A DNA stretch of 64,000 nt from Methylomonas sp. MK1 (GCF_000365425.1 NZ_AQOV01000001.1:3162001-3226000); one strand, 5' to 3'. Shown: positions 49,991 to 59,024, counted from the stretch's first letter. A program made the numbers and translations. The notes: generated by a model not told the origin, from the letters alone.

Positions 49991-51217
49991 TCACTCAACA
50001 CGGATTTCCCGTAATCTACGCGCCAAAAAGCGCCGCTCCGGTTCCTGCCGCGCCAAAGCCAGGGCTTGTTCGTAAGCTGCGATAGCTTCGTCGGTTCTGC
50101 CCAGACGCCGGAACAAATCTGCTCGTGCCGCATGCGCCAGGTGATAATCGGTAAGGTCGCCGTTCTGTAAAATGGCATCGATCAACTCCAGCCCGGCTGC
50201 CGGTCCATCGCGCATCGCTACCGCGACGGCCCGGTTTAATTCGATTACCGGCGAGGCTTCGATGCGCAATAAGACTTCATAGAGTGCGACGATTTGCGGC
50301 CAGTCCGTGGCGGTGGCATGGCTGGCGTTGGCGTGCACTGCGGCGATGGCGGCTTGCACAGCGTAAGGGCTAAAACGCTGCGATACTAAGGCCTGCTGCA
50401 CCAGTGCCGAGCCTTCCGCGATGCGTTCCCTATCCCACAAGCTGCGGTCTTGGTCGTCCAACAAAATCAGTTCACCGTCGGCTGTGGCTCTGGCGGCGCG
50501 GCGCGATTCGTGCAGCAGCATCAACGCCAACAAACCTAGCGCTTCCGGCTCCGGCAGTAGCTCGATCAGTAAGCGTCCCAGGCGTATCGCTTCTTCCGAC
50601 AAATCATGCCGGGTTAGCGCGTCGCCGGACGAAGCGGAGTAACCTTCGTTGAACACCAGGTAAATTACCCGTAACACCGAATCCAGGCGTTGCGGCAGTT
50701 CGGCCGGTGAGGGTACTTGGTACGGAATGCGGGCGTCGCGAATCTTGGTTTTGGCGCGGACGATACGTTGCGCCAGTGTCGGTGTCGGGGTCAGGAAGGC
50801 GCGGGCGATTTCCTCGGTCGCCAGGCCGCAGACTTCGCGCAGCGTCAATGCGACTTGGGCATCCGGGGACAGCGCTGGATGGCAACAGGTAAAGATCAGC
50901 CGCAGGCGGTCGTCTTCCAGGCCTTCGTCATCGGTGTCGTCGGTTTCGCTGGCCGGACCGGCCAGGGTATCGGCATCATCAAGTACATCGAAGCGGGCTT
51001 GCCGGCGTAGGCTGTCGATGGCCTTGAAGCGGCCGGCCGACACCAACCAGGCGCGCGGATTGGCCGGCACGCCGTCGCGCGGCCATTGTTCGAGCGCGGC
51101 GCGAAAGGCATCGTGCAGCGCTTCCTCGGCAACATCGAAATCGCCGAGCAACCGAATCAAGGTTGCCAGTACATGACGGGATTCGCTTTGGTAGATGGCG
51201 TCGATTTTCTCGCGCAC
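49991..51217 (-). CDS. ECF42-type RNA polymerase sigma factor with C-terminal TPR extension
   Basis: 408 residues, twice the size of ordinary ECF factors. Sigma-2 is at about 10-80 ('GDFDVAEEALHDAFRAALEQWP', 'PRAWLVSAGRFKAIDSLRR'), sigma-4 at about 120-175 ('VALTLREVCGLATEEIARAFLTPTPTLAQRIVRAKTKIRDA'), and a helical extension of about 220 residues with TPR features follows ('LNRAVAVAMRDGPAAGLELID', 'RLGRTDEAIAAYEQALALAR'). This plan is ECF42, which has no classical anti-sigma factor and sits near DGPF genes. It starts 6 bases behind marR, so MarR probably controls its amount. Its likely targets are P1 and P2 at about 45.4-45.9 kb. Confidence 0.9.
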   Translation of the reverse strand: MREKIDAIYQSESRHVLATLIRLLGDFDVAEEALHDAFRAALEQWPRDGVPANPRAWLVSAGRFKAIDSLRRQARFDVLDDADTLAGPASETDDTDDEGLEDDRLRLIFTCCHPALSPDAQVALTLREVCGLATEEIARAFLTPTPTLAQRIVRAKTKIRDARIPYQVPSPAELPQRLDSVLRVIYLVFNEGYSASSGDALTRHDLSEEAIRLGRLLIELLPEPEALGLLALMLLHESRRAARATADGELILLDDQDRSLWDRERIAEGSALVQQALVSQRFSPYAVQAAIAAVHANASHATATDWPQIVALYEVLLRIEASPVIELNRAVAVAMRDGPAAGLELIDAILQNGDLTDYHLAHAARADLFRRLGRTDEAIAAYEQALALARQEPERRFLARRLREIRVE

Positions 51218-51223
51218 CGTTGG

Positions 51224-51706
51224 TCAACCTTGTCCGCTCAAGCTGCGCATGACCTGATGCCAGCCGGCTTCGGCCTTGGCGCCGACTTGCGCAAATACCG
51301 TTTGCAGCTGTTGCATTTGGGTGCCGGTCAGTTGCGCTTCCAATTCCGCTCCGGCCCCCGTTAAGCTGAGTTCGCGGACTCGCTTATCGTGCGTGGCGGT
51401 GTCTATCATGACCAACTGCATGTCCATTAACTGCCGCAACGGCGCGTTCAAGGCTTGCTTGCTGACGCTGAGCATGTTTAATAACGCGTTCACCGAAATC
51501 CGCGGATTGCGGCCGACGAAATACAAGATCCGGTGATGCACCCGCCCCAGTCCGCGCTCGGCCAGAATGCGGTCCGGCTGTACGGTAAATGCGCGATAGC
51601 CGAAGTAAAACTGTTCGATAGCCAGGCGCAACGCAGCTTCGCGCATGTCCGGCGTCAGCGTTTCATCAAGCGAGGGGTTATCGATAGTGGATATTTGGTC
51701 AACCAT
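51224..51706 (-). CDS. MarR family transcriptional regulator
   Basis: 160 residues. The winged helix is seen in 'RVHHRILYFVGRNPRISVNALLNMLSVSKQALNAPLRQLMDMQLVMI', with the wing 'DTATHDKRVRELSLTGAG'. It is divergent from the aminotransferase gene and co-directional with the sigma gene 6 bases downstream. Two identical-pattern palindromes lie in the divergent gap, one covering its own ATG, so autorepression and control of both flanks are likely. Effector unknown. Confidence 0.9.
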   Translation of the reverse strand: MVDQISTIDNPSLDETLTPDMREAALRLAIEQFYFGYRAFTVQPDRILAERGLGRVHHRILYFVGRNPRISVNALLNMLSVSKQALNAPLRQLMDMQLVMIDTATHDKRVRELSLTGAGAELEAQLTGTQMQQLQTVFAQVGAKAEAGWHQVMRSLSGQG

Positions 51707-51712
51707 ATTGAC
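51698..51712. promoter_or_regulatory. MarR operator candidate O1 (GTCAA-N5-TTGAC)
   Basis: GTCAACCATATTGAC, a perfect 5-bp inverted repeat with 5-base centre. It overlaps the marR start codon (51704-51706). Confidence 0.6.
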
Positions 51713-51745
51713 ATTATAGGCAGGTAGCCGTTAGCATGGCTATAG

Positions 51746-51760
51746 GTCAACTTTATTGAC
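51746..51760. promoter_or_regulatory. MarR operator candidate O2 (GTCAA-N5-TTGAC)
   Basis: GTCAACTTTATTGAC, same arms and spacing as O1, 48 bases away centre to centre, and 17 bases before the aminotransferase ATG. Confidence 0.6.
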
Positions 51761-51777
51761 ATTTATCAGCGCCCGCT

Positions 51778-52938
51778 ATGAACTTATTATCGCCGCAACA
51801 CCCTACCCGCTTTTCCGCTCGCACCCAAGACCTGCATCCCTCGCCTATTCGCGAAATTTTGGCCGTCGTCGACCGACCCGGCATGATTTCCTTTGCCGGC
51901 GGCTTACCGTCGCTGGACAGCTTTCCGCAATTCAATTTAGCAGCCATGCCTCAGCATATGCTGCAATACGGGGCCAGCGAAGGCGAAGCGGAATTGCGCG
52001 AGCGGATTGCCGAAGACATGCAAAGCTTGGGTATGCAATGTTCTGCCGAACAAGTGTTGATCTTGTCAGGATCGCAGCAGGGCATAGATTTGGTCGCCAA
52101 ATTGTTCATCGATCACGGCACGCCGGTGGCGGTGGAGGCGCCGACCTATCTGGCGGCTTTGCAGGTGTTTCGGTTTTTCGGCGCCCGCTTTGTTCCTTAC
52201 GATGTCGGGGCGCCCGATCTGGATACCTGGCGGCGGGAAAAGCCGGCGTTTGCTTATGCGATACCCACGTTTCAGAACCCCAGCGGTCGCTGCCTGGATG
52301 CAGCGGAACGTGCCGCTTTGGCCGCTGCCTGCGATGCGGCGAATATTCCGTTGTTCGAGGACGATCCCTACCGCGATTTGGTATACGACGCCTGTGAGCG
52401 CACGCCGGTGTGTGCTCAGTTGCGGCACGCGCCGTGGATTTATCAGGGATCGTTTTCGAAAAGTCTGGCGCCGGGCTTGCGCCTAGGCTATCTGGTCGCG
52501 TCGCCGGAATTGCTGCCATTCCTCACCCGGCTGAAGCAGGCGGCCGATTTACACAGCAATCGCCTCAGCCAATGGTTGGTGCTGCAACACCTGAACGCTC
52601 CGGCTCGAACTCAGCAGTTGGCGGAATTGGCCGAGCACTATCGCCAGCGCCGCGATGCCTTCGAAGCCGCGCTGCACCTACATTTTTCAGACCTGGCCAG
52701 CTGGCAAATCCCGCCCGGCGGCTTATTTTTCTGGCTGACGCTGAACCGTCAAATCGATACTCGCAAGCTGTTGCCCAAGGCTATCGAAGCCGGCGTGGCC
52801 TTCATGCCCGGCGAGCCTTTCCTACCGATGGATGTGCAGGCCTGCGGCCAGCTGCGTCTGAATTTCAGTCACGCCGACTCAGCACAGGCCGAGCTCGGTT
52901 TGCGGGTTTTGGCAGGCTTGGTTAGGGAGTTTGTTTGA
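51778..52938 (+). CDS. PLP-dependent aminotransferase (class I/II, MocR/2-aminoadipate type)
   Basis: 386 residues. 'MISFAGGLPSLDSFP' near the start and 'QYGASEGEAELRERIAEDM' are typical of 2-aminoadipate or valine-pyruvate-like transaminases and of the catalytic half of MocR regulators. The PLP lysine is in 'YQGSFSKSLAPGLRLGYLVA'. No helix-turn-helix is fused. It is divergent from marR with shared operators, so it is probably induced with the sigma gene. Substrate unknown. Confidence 0.88.
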   Translation: MNLLSPQHPTRFSARTQDLHPSPIREILAVVDRPGMISFAGGLPSLDSFPQFNLAAMPQHMLQYGASEGEAELRERIAEDMQSLGMQCSAEQVLILSGSQQGIDLVAKLFIDHGTPVAVEAPTYLAALQVFRFFGARFVPYDVGAPDLDTWRREKPAFAYAIPTFQNPSGRCLDAAERAALAAACDAANIPLFEDDPYRDLVYDACERTPVCAQLRHAPWIYQGSFSKSLAPGLRLGYLVASPELLPFLTRLKQAADLHSNRLSQWLVLQHLNAPARTQQLAELAEHYRQRRDAFEAALHLHFSDLASWQIPPGGLFFWLTLNRQIDTRKLLPKAIEAGVAFMPGEPFLPMDVQACGQLRLNFSHADSAQAELGLRVLAGLVREFV

Positions 52939-52939
52939 G

Positions 52940-53746
52940 TTAGCGTTGCAGCCGCGCCAAATTATGCAAGCCTACCGTGGGTGCGGCGCCGAAGGTCTTG
53001 CGAAATTCGTGGCTGAAATGGGCGGAATCGGAAAACCCGCTCGCATGGGCGGCGGTCGTGAAGTTGTGGCCCTTGATGACTTGGCATATTGCCTGCCGCA
53101 TTCTGTTCCAGCTGCGATAACGGCGAAACGGCACACCGATCTGCTGGCTGAAAAGATGTTGTAGTCGGGACGCGGACAACCCCACGTTTGCGGCCAGCGT
53201 AATCACCGACGTCAGGTCGTCGCCTCGCGTGAATAAAAATTCGACGATTTGGCTGATGCGTGGGTCTAACCTGTCGGCTTGAGAGCGTCGTTTCGAAAAA
53301 CTGAGTAGATCGGCTAGGGGTTGCGCGGTCCAATGTGGGCTGTAGCGATCTTCGTAGAGATCGCGCATGAAGGCGATTTCACCGCCGTTACCCACCAAAG
53401 CACCGTTGACCGAACGGGTGTTGCAGGTTAAAGGCAGTAGTGCCTCCACGCCGGCAATGGTCGGTTCGATATAAAACACCGCCAGCGGGTCGCCGCCCAC
53501 ATCCAGCTCGTGCCACACCCCAGCCGGAATCACTGCCGTGCGGCAGGATAGCCAATCGCTGCCCGCTACTTTTAAACGAAACTTCCCGTACAGTCCGGCC
53601 AGAAACACCGGGGCACCGTGTTGATGGTTGGCGTTGTAGTACAGCGGGCCGCAAAAAAACGTGCGGCCGTCGCTGATGTCCCACAGCGCGTCGAACGGGT
53701 TGGCGGCGGCCGCAGCACGTTCATACAAGCGAGAGGTATCGGTCAT
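52940..53746 (-). CDS. AraC family transcriptional regulator
   Basis: 268 residues. An N-terminal cupin-like sensor (FFCGPLYYNANHQHGAPVFLAGLYGKF, 'AVIPAGVWHELDVGG') is followed by a C-terminal double helix-turn-helix ('LAANVGLSASRLQHLFSQQIGVPFRRYRSWNRM', 'ASGFSDSAHFSHEFRKTFG'). GGGAG before the ATG. It is convergent with the aminotransferase (1 base apart) and divergent from the membrane protein gene, its probable target. Confidence 0.9.
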   Translation of the reverse strand: MTDTSRLYERAAAAANPFDALWDISDGRTFFCGPLYYNANHQHGAPVFLAGLYGKFRLKVAGSDWLSCRTAVIPAGVWHELDVGGDPLAVFYIEPTIAGVEALLPLTCNTRSVNGALVGNGGEIAFMRDLYEDRYSPHWTAQPLADLLSFSKRRSQADRLDPRISQIVEFLFTRGDDLTSVITLAANVGLSASRLQHLFSQQIGVPFRRYRSWNRMRQAICQVIKGHNFTTAAHASGFSDSAHFSHEFRKTFGAAPTVGLHNLARLQR

Positions 53747-53873
53747 TGTTTATGCTCCCTGTTGCGTCCGGCCAGTCTAGTCAATGCGCTTGCGCTTGGC
53801 AACGGGGTTTGGGCGCTTGCCCTTGGCGGCATTCGATAACCGGGACTAAGTCCCTTTTAAAACGAGGATAAAC

Positions 53874-54344
53874 ATGACTAATCAAAAATTTCCACCCGAA
53901 CCAATGGCAAACGTCTTTTTACTGGGATTTGCGATATTGTGTCTGGCGATAGCCTTGAGCATTGCCTGGGTGTTAGGCATCACGCTGTTTTTTCCCGAGG
54001 GTGTGCTGGCGGGTCATCTGGTCGAGCGGGCCGACATCATCCGTGCCCACATCGATTATCTGATGATGGCGCAATTTCTGTTCATTTTCTTTTTATTGTT
54101 CCGGCAATACGCTATCGCTCCGCCGGTCTGGGTAGTGGCAGCTTGCTGTTTCGGAGCGTTTTTCAACCCGTTGTCATTTTTATTGAGAGGCTTGGCGGCG
54201 AAGCCGGATGCCACGGCTTTGCCGGTCGAACCGCATTTCCCGATTCAGGCGGGTATCAGTTTTACATTGACGACGGTCGGTTTTCTAACCGCGACGATTT
54301 TGGTGGCTAGGGCGGCATGGCTATCGAGATTGGATAGGCACTGA
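53874..54344 (+). CDS. Four-helix membrane protein, unknown function
   Basis: 156 residues with about four hydrophobic segments (FLLGFAILCLAIALSIAWVLGI, MMAQFLFIFFLLFRQYAI, VWVVAACCFGAFFNPLSFLL, ISFTLTTVGFLTATILVARAA). It contains conserved-looking polar residues in membrane context (VERADIIRAHIDYLMMAQ, with His), perhaps a cofactor or metal site. GAGG before the ATG. Divergent from the AraC gene across 127 bases. Confidence 0.65.
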   Translation: MTNQKFPPEPMANVFLLGFAILCLAIALSIAWVLGITLFFPEGVLAGHLVERADIIRAHIDYLMMAQFLFIFFLLFRQYAIAPPVWVVAACCFGAFFNPLSFLLRGLAAKPDATALPVEPHFPIQAGISFTLTTVGFLTATILVARAAWLSRLDRH

Positions 54345-54386
54345 TGCAAAACTATCGTTGGCTAATGGGGGTGGCTTAAAGCTAGG

Positions 54387-54415
54387 TTGACAAAGTCCAT
54401 AAATAGACTTATTTT
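54387..54415 (+). promoter_or_regulatory. Promoter with operator palindrome before MbcA/RES operon
   Basis: TTGACA (54387-54392), 17 bases, TATTTT (54410-54415) is a good sigma-70 promoter. The spacer contains AAGTC-N8-GACTT (54393-54410), a natural site for autorepression. GGAGG at 54447-54451 precedes the ATG. Confidence 0.6.
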
Positions 54416-54455
54416 AAAGTAAAGTAAAGTTTAGATAAGTTGTTTTGGAGGGCTT

Positions 54456-54860
54456 ATGTTGTCAACAGCTCATGCGCAATTACCCGCCGACGGCGCGATG
54501 GTGGCCGGCGCCGCGTTACGTACTTTTTTTAATATCGCCGATGCCTGGCGTTTGAATGTCGAACAAGCCATGGTGCTGCTGGGATTGGATTCGCGCAGCA
54601 CCTATTTTAAATGGAAGAAGAACCCGGAAACGGCCAGTCTGAATGCCGATAAATTGGAAAGACTGTCGTATATCTTCGGTATTTACAAGGCTTTGCAGAT
54701 TCTTCTACCTAAACCGGAAGCGGCGGACGGCTGGTTGCATCAACCTAATCAGGCCGCGCTGTTTTCCGGACAAACTGCGTTGCAACGCATGTTGTCCGGG
54801 CGGGTGGCGGATTTATACGTGGTGCGTCAGTATCTGGATGCACAGTGCGGTTGGGCCTAA
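54456..54860 (+). CDS. MbcA/ParS/Xre-type antitoxin
   Basis: 134 residues. The N-terminal helix-turn-helix-like part ('FNIADAWRLNVEQAMVLLGLDSRSTYFKWKKN') and the C-terminal MbcA/ParS domain ('LFSGQTALQRMLSGRVADLYVVRQYLDAQCGWA') are the family hallmarks. The C-terminal tail blocks the NAD pocket of the RES toxin. The stop overlaps the toxin start by one base (TAATG). Confidence 0.92.
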   Translation: MLSTAHAQLPADGAMVAGAALRTFFNIADAWRLNVEQAMVLLGLDSRSTYFKWKKNPETASLNADKLERLSYIFGIYKALQILLPKPEAADGWLHQPNQAALFSGQTALQRMLSGRVADLYVVRQYLDAQCGWA

Positions 54861-55558
54861 TGACGGCGCTCAAGATCAGTCGAATTGACTGGCGGCCGTG
54901 TTGGCGGCTGATTCCCAGCCGGTTTCCACCAACCGGTCTGTTCGACAGAGTGGCAAATCCTGCCGATCTGGAGGTAGTGTTCGCCATCGAAGCACTAACT
55001 AACGATCGTTTACGCGACGAAGCCGGCGAAATTAGCTTGGTCGCTGCGGCGGATCGTATTTCCGGGCCGGGGACCACGCCGATCATGGCTGCATTCACTC
55101 ATCTCAATCCGGAAGGTAGCCGGTTTTGCGACGGCAGTTACGGCGTGTATTACGCTGCCAAAGACATCGATACCGCGATAGCCGAGACCTGTTTTCATCG
55201 CAGCCGGTTTTTGGCCGCTACCCAACAGGCACCAATTGAAATCGACATGCGCAGTTACGCTTCCGATCTGGAGGCTGATCTGCACGACATTCGCGGCCAG
55301 CAAGCCGAAATCCCCGATATTTACGACGCCGACACCGGCAATTACGCTGCCGCGCAGGCGTTTGCCAGGCAGTTACGCGCGGAAGGTGCGGACGGTATCG
55401 TCTATTCCAGCGTGCGGGCGGTGGGCGGCGAATGCGTGGCGGTATTCAAACCGCGCTTGCTGGCGCCGGTCAAACAAGGTGCGCATTATTGTTATGTGTG
55501 GGACGGCCGGCAAATCAGCACGGTCTATAAAAAAGAACTTTACCATCCCGGTGTGTAA
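54860..55558 (+). CDS. RES-domain toxin (NAD-degrading)
   Basis: 232 residues from ATG at 54860. RES toxins break down NAD+ (hydrolysis or phosphorolysis). Active-site regions are visible: the Arg in 'CWRLIPSRFPPTGLF', the Tyr in 'GSYGVYYAAKDIDTAIAET', and the Ser in 'ADGIVYSSVRAVGGECVAVFKP'. It is translationally coupled to the antitoxin. The length is normal for the longer RES subgroup. Confidence 0.92.
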   Translation: MTALKISRIDWRPCWRLIPSRFPPTGLFDRVANPADLEVVFAIEALTNDRLRDEAGEISLVAAADRISGPGTTPIMAAFTHLNPEGSRFCDGSYGVYYAAKDIDTAIAETCFHRSRFLAATQQAPIEIDMRSYASDLEADLHDIRGQQAEIPDIYDADTGNYAAAQAFARQLRAEGADGIVYSSVRAVGGECVAVFKPRLLAPVKQGAHYCYVWDGRQISTVYKKELYHPGV

Positions 55559-55567
55559 CGGATAGCC

Positions 55568-56044
55568 ATGCTCGATTTGCCAGTACCCAGCCGGGAAAAC
55601 GATTTTTACGAAACCCATATCCAATTGTTAGTGGACAGCTATCGGCGTTTATTGGGTAGACCGCTATTAGAAGAATCTTCAGCTTTGTCGCTTGGTCAGC
55701 AAGCCTATCAAGCTGATTTTGTTTTGCTGTCGCATAACACCGCTGCCGATCCTTTGTTCAATTATGCCAACCGAACCGCACAGGATTTGTTCGAGCTGCC
55801 TTGGCCGGAATTCATCGGCATGCCTTCGCGTTTCTCGGCGGAACCGGTGAACCGAGAGGAGCGCGAACGTTTGCTGAATCAAGTCGCCAGCCAGGGTTAT
55901 ATCGACAACTATAGTGGTGTGCGCATTGCTAAATCCGGCAAGCGCTTTTTAATCGAGCGGGCGGTGGTGTGGAATGTCTACGATAGCGAGCAACGTTATG
56001 TTGGCCAGGCGGCTTGTTTTAGCGACTGGCGCTTGTTACCCTGA
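55568..56044 (+). CDS. MEKHLA domain protein
   Basis: 158 residues. 'DFYETHIQLLVDSYRRLLGRPLLE', 'LLSHNTAADPLFNYANRTAQDLFELPWPEFIGMPSRFSAEP' and the final 'YVGQAACFSDW' match the PAS-like MEKHLA domain known from plant HD-ZIP III proteins and bacterial stand-alone forms. It could sense redox state or a small ligand. It starts 9 bases behind the RES gene, but is probably not part of the toxin module. Confidence 0.85.
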   Translation: MLDLPVPSRENDFYETHIQLLVDSYRRLLGRPLLEESSALSLGQQAYQADFVLLSHNTAADPLFNYANRTAQDLFELPWPEFIGMPSRFSAEPVNREERERLLNQVASQGYIDNYSGVRIAKSGKRFLIERAVVWNVYDSEQRYVGQAACFSDWRLLP

Positions 56045-56084
56045 GCGCAATGGTTTCGATCCACTCACTGTCTGCGAGAAATTT

Positions 56085-56561
56085 ATGCTGAAAATATCTT
56101 TAAAACGTGGCGGCCGTTTATGCTGCGGCTTGTTGCTAATGCTGGCCGGCGCGGCGCAGGCCGATGAAGTGGGGTGTGTGACCACGGCTTGGAAATTGAT
56201 TGGCGCTAACCATAAGGTTTGCGTCGATGTGTTCGAAGACCCGAAAATCCCCAATGTGATTTGCCATATCAGTCAGGCCCGGACGGGTGGCATTTCCGGT
56301 GGCTTGGGGCTGGCGGAGGATCCGTCGCAGTTCTCGCTGGCATGCCGGCAAATCGGCCCTATAAATTTGCCGGCCAAACTGGCTTCCGAAGAAACCGTAT
56401 TTTCGGAAAGCACCTCGCTACTGTTCAAGTCCACCAACATTACCCGCTTGTGGGATGCCAAACACAACACCCTGGTTTATCTGGCGATTAGCCGCAGAGT
56501 GATCGAAGGCGCGCCGGCCAATAGCGTATCGACTGTGCCGATTATGCCGTGGGGTAGATAG
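56085..56561 (+). CDS. creA: CreA family protein
   Basis: 158 residues from ATG at 56085. Signal peptide 'GGRLCCGLLLMLAGAAQA', then 'DEVGCVTTAWKLIGANHKVCVDVFEDPKIPNVICHISQARTGGISGGLGLAEDPS', the conserved CreA core with its cysteines. A periplasmic protein of unknown function. Convergent with the histidine kinase gene. Confidence 0.92.
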   Translation: MLKISLKRGGRLCCGLLLMLAGAAQADEVGCVTTAWKLIGANHKVCVDVFEDPKIPNVICHISQARTGGISGGLGLAEDPSQFSLACRQIGPINLPAKLASEETVFSESTSLLFKSTNITRLWDAKHNTLVYLAISRRVIEGAPANSVSTVPIMPWGR

Positions 56562-56575
56562 GGCGTTGATTAACG

Positions 56576-58501
56576 CTACCCGATGTCCAAAGACTGGTCG
56601 GCAACGGGTTTAATCCATTTCAATAAGGCCTCGTAAAGCGTGGCCGGCAGAATCGGTTTGCCGATGAAGTCGTTCATGCCGGCCGCCAGGCAGTGTTGAT
56701 GATCGCCGTGCATCACGTTGGCGGTCATCGCGATTACCGGTATGTCGCGGCCAGCCGGGATTTGCCGTAGCAGCCGGGTGGCTTGATAGCCGTCCATCAC
56801 CGGCATTTGCACATCCATCAGCACACAGTCGTAGTCGTTATGCCGCAGCTTGTCCAAGGCCAGTTCGCCGTTTTCGGCAATATCCACCTCTAATTGCGCT
56901 TGTTCCAGTAGCTCGATGGCAACGATGCGATTGATTTCGTTGTCTTCCACCAGCAACACCCGCCGCCCATGCAATCGCGCCAATTTACCAATGTCGATGC
57001 TGGTGCGGTGACGGCGGATTTGGAAATTGCGGATGGTATTCAAATCGGTGGCCCCCAGCAGCACATTAAAGGTAAAGGTGGAGCCAATGCCTGGCTTGCT
57101 GCTGACTTCTATGCTGCCGCCCATCTGCTCTATCAACTGTTTGGAGATGATTAAACCGAGGCCGGTGCCGCCATAGTTGCGGGTCACGCTGCTGTCGCCC
57201 TGGCTAAAGGCCTGGAACAACTTGGTTTGCTGTTCGGCGGTGATGCCGATGCCGGTATCGCTGATCGCAAATTGCAAACGCACCGAATGGTCGTCGCGGG
57301 CGATTTCGCTTAAGCTGACTACTACCTCGCCGTGCTCGGTAAACTTGATAGCGTTGCCGATCAGGTTGATCAAAACCTGCCGCAGCCGTTGCGGGTCGCC
57401 GATTACCGCATGATACTCCCCGGCCGGCGGCCTGATCAGTTGAATCCCCTTATTCGCGCTCAGTTGCAGCATGGTGGAGAACACATGTTCCAACATTTCT
57501 TCCAGCAAAAAAGGGATGGTCTCCATCTGCATCTTGCCGGCTTCCATTTTGGAGAAATCCAGAATGTCGCCGATCAGTGTCATCAAGGAATGCGCGGACG
57601 ACTCTACCCGTTTCAGGTATTCGCGCTGTTTAAAGCTCAGTTCGCTATTCAGGCATAATTCCACCAAGCCGACAATCGCGTTCATCGGCGTGCGGATTTC
57701 ATGGCTCATATTGGCCAGGAACTGGCCCTTGGCCTGATTGGCCGATTCCGCGTCCTGCTTGGCCAACTCAAGCTCTTGGGTGCGGCTTTGCACCTGGCTT
57801 TCCAAATCGGTCTCGTGCGCCTGGATTTGCGCCAACATATTATTAAAGGCTTCGGCCAAATCGCTGATTTCGTCGTTACCGGAATAATCCGAGCGACGGC
57901 TGTAATCGTGGTCTTTCTCGATTTGCCGCGCGGTATTGGCCAATTTCAGCAACGGTCCTAAAAACGAACGCTGCAAGCGCTGCACATACAACGCCACCAC
58001 GCTCAGGGCTATCAAGATAATACCGGTGTTAATCAGGGTATTGAGCAGCAAGGAGTGATAGGAGCGTTTCAGATCGGCAACTAGGGTAATGTGGCCGACA
58101 ATCTGTTTATTTTTATGCAGAATCGGCTGCGTGATCTGTCGGGTTTTCGACAGCCAGGTTGGCCACCAGCCATGCCAATTGGTGGCGGGTTTTTCATAAC
58201 GGACCAGCGTGACGCCGCTGGGGGTTTGGATTTGTCCGGCGATGATGTCCGGATCGTGAGCCAGCGCGTCCAGTACTTCCTGGGCGGTTTGATTGTCGTC
58301 GAACAACAAGGCAAAACTGCTGTTTTGGCCGATCATATTGGCGGTCAAGGTCAGTTTCTGGCCGATGGTCTGCTGCAAAGCCGAGTATTCCCGAATCGAC
58401 AGCGATACCGTCGCCACCATCAGGCTTAACATCACCATCACTCGCAGGATTTTACCCAGCTTGCGGCTGATGGAAATGCGAGGATCTGTTGACGCTGTCA
58501 T
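56576..58501 (-). CDS. Hybrid histidine kinase with CHASE8-like sensor
   Basis: 641 residues. Order: membrane helix 18-36; periplasmic CHASE8-like sensor about 40-150 ('[24 protein letters not shown]', '[14 protein letters not shown]'); helix 153-173; HAMP about 175-230; coiled coil; HisKA with phospho-His 267 ([14 protein letters not shown]); ATPase (N-box '[14 protein letters not shown]', 'DTGIGI', 'GGTGLGL'); and a receiver with Asp 563 ([14 protein letters not shown]). CHASE8 is the YfiN-type sensor, and the gene directly follows yfiR (4-base overlap). Here the output is a kinase, not a diguanylate cyclase. The partner response regulator or Hpt is not in the window. Confidence 0.92.
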   Translation of the reverse strand: MTASTDPRISISRKLGKILRVMVMLSLMVATVSLSIREYSALQQTIGQKLTLTANMIGQNSSFALLFDDNQTAQEVLDALAHDPDIIAGQIQTPSGVTLVRYEKPATNWHGWWPTWLSKTRQITQPILHKNKQIVGHITLVADLKRSYHSLLLNTLINTGIILIALSVVALYVQRLQRSFLGPLLKLANTARQIEKDHDYSRRSDYSGNDEISDLAEAFNNMLAQIQAHETDLESQVQSRTQELELAKQDAESANQAKGQFLANMSHEIRTPMNAIVGLVELCLNSELSFKQREYLKRVESSAHSLMTLIGDILDFSKMEAGKMQMETIPFLLEEMLEHVFSTMLQLSANKGIQLIRPPAGEYHAVIGDPQRLRQVLINLIGNAIKFTEHGEVVVSLSEIARDDHSVRLQFAISDTGIGITAEQQTKLFQAFSQGDSSVTRNYGGTGLGLIISKQLIEQMGGSIEVSSKPGIGSTFTFNVLLGATDLNTIRNFQIRRHRTSIDIGKLARLHGRRVLLVEDNEINRIVAIELLEQAQLEVDIAENGELALDKLRHNDYDCVLMDVQMPVMDGYQATRLLRQIPAGRDIPVIAMTANVMHGDHQHCLAAGMNDFIGKPILPATLYEALLKWIKPVADQSLDIG

Positions 58502-59007
58502 TCTATTATTTCGGCCATCCGCAGTAATTTCGAACTCAGCTTTAAATCCGCTGATTTCACCGCCGCTAAATTTACCACCAGTTTTAACCTGTTGTCGCGT
58601 AACGTAAATTGCACCATACCCCCGTGGTTAGCGAAGTTTTCTACGTCGCCGACCAACAACACATGATGTTGTCTAGCTTGCTCGGTCAAAACCGGCGTTA
58701 ACCCGGCCAAGTCGCTTAGAAATAAGATGCTGCATTGGACGATGTCGGGGGCGTCGGCTAGATTGACATGAACCGCACTGCCGTTGATTTGCTGGCCTTC
58801 CAACACCGGCAGATAGGCGCGTAACAAGCTGTGACCGTGCAAACAAATCGTCACCGGCTTGGTCGTCGGCCATTGCGCCAATTCTGCAAAATGGAACAAA
58901 TAGGCAGTCTTTAATTGAAATTCGCGGCTTTGGCTATTTTCCTCCGCGCGCGCGAAACCGGCGAACCAAACGCAGATACTGAGTAGCAAAAGGGTGAGCA
59001 GACGCAT
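58498..59007 (-). CDS. YfiR family periplasmic regulator
   Basis: 169 residues from ATG at 59007 (a TTG four codons earlier also exists). Signal peptide '[20 protein letters not shown]'. The YfiR/DUF4154 pattern is '[20 protein letters not shown]', 'PVTICLHG', '[12 protein letters not shown]', '[46 protein letters not shown]'. YfiR represses a CHASE8 partner from the periplasm. Genes upstream and downstream (TonB receptor, CHASE8 kinase) form one operon. Confidence 0.92.
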   Translation of the reverse strand: MRLLTLLLLSICVWFAGFARAEENSQSREFQLKTAYLFHFAELAQWPTTKPVTICLHGHSLLRAYLPVLEGQQINGSAVHVNLADAPDIVQCSILFLSDLAGLTPVLTEQARQHHVLLVGDVENFANHGGMVQFTLRDNRLKLVVNLAAVKSADLKLSSKLLRMAEIIE

Positions 59008-59024
59008 TGGCGCAATCAACCGTC

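Larger units (their letters stand above)
49215..50140. repeat. Tandem duplication, two units of about 460 bp
   Basis: Unit 1 (about 49215-49680) and unit 2 (about 49680-50140) match with an offset of 465 bases at the left and 460 at the right, with scattered substitutions. Each unit holds a BIME, a spacer, and the last 150 bases of the sigma factor gene. Unit 2 contains the true 3' end of that gene. Confidence 0.85.
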
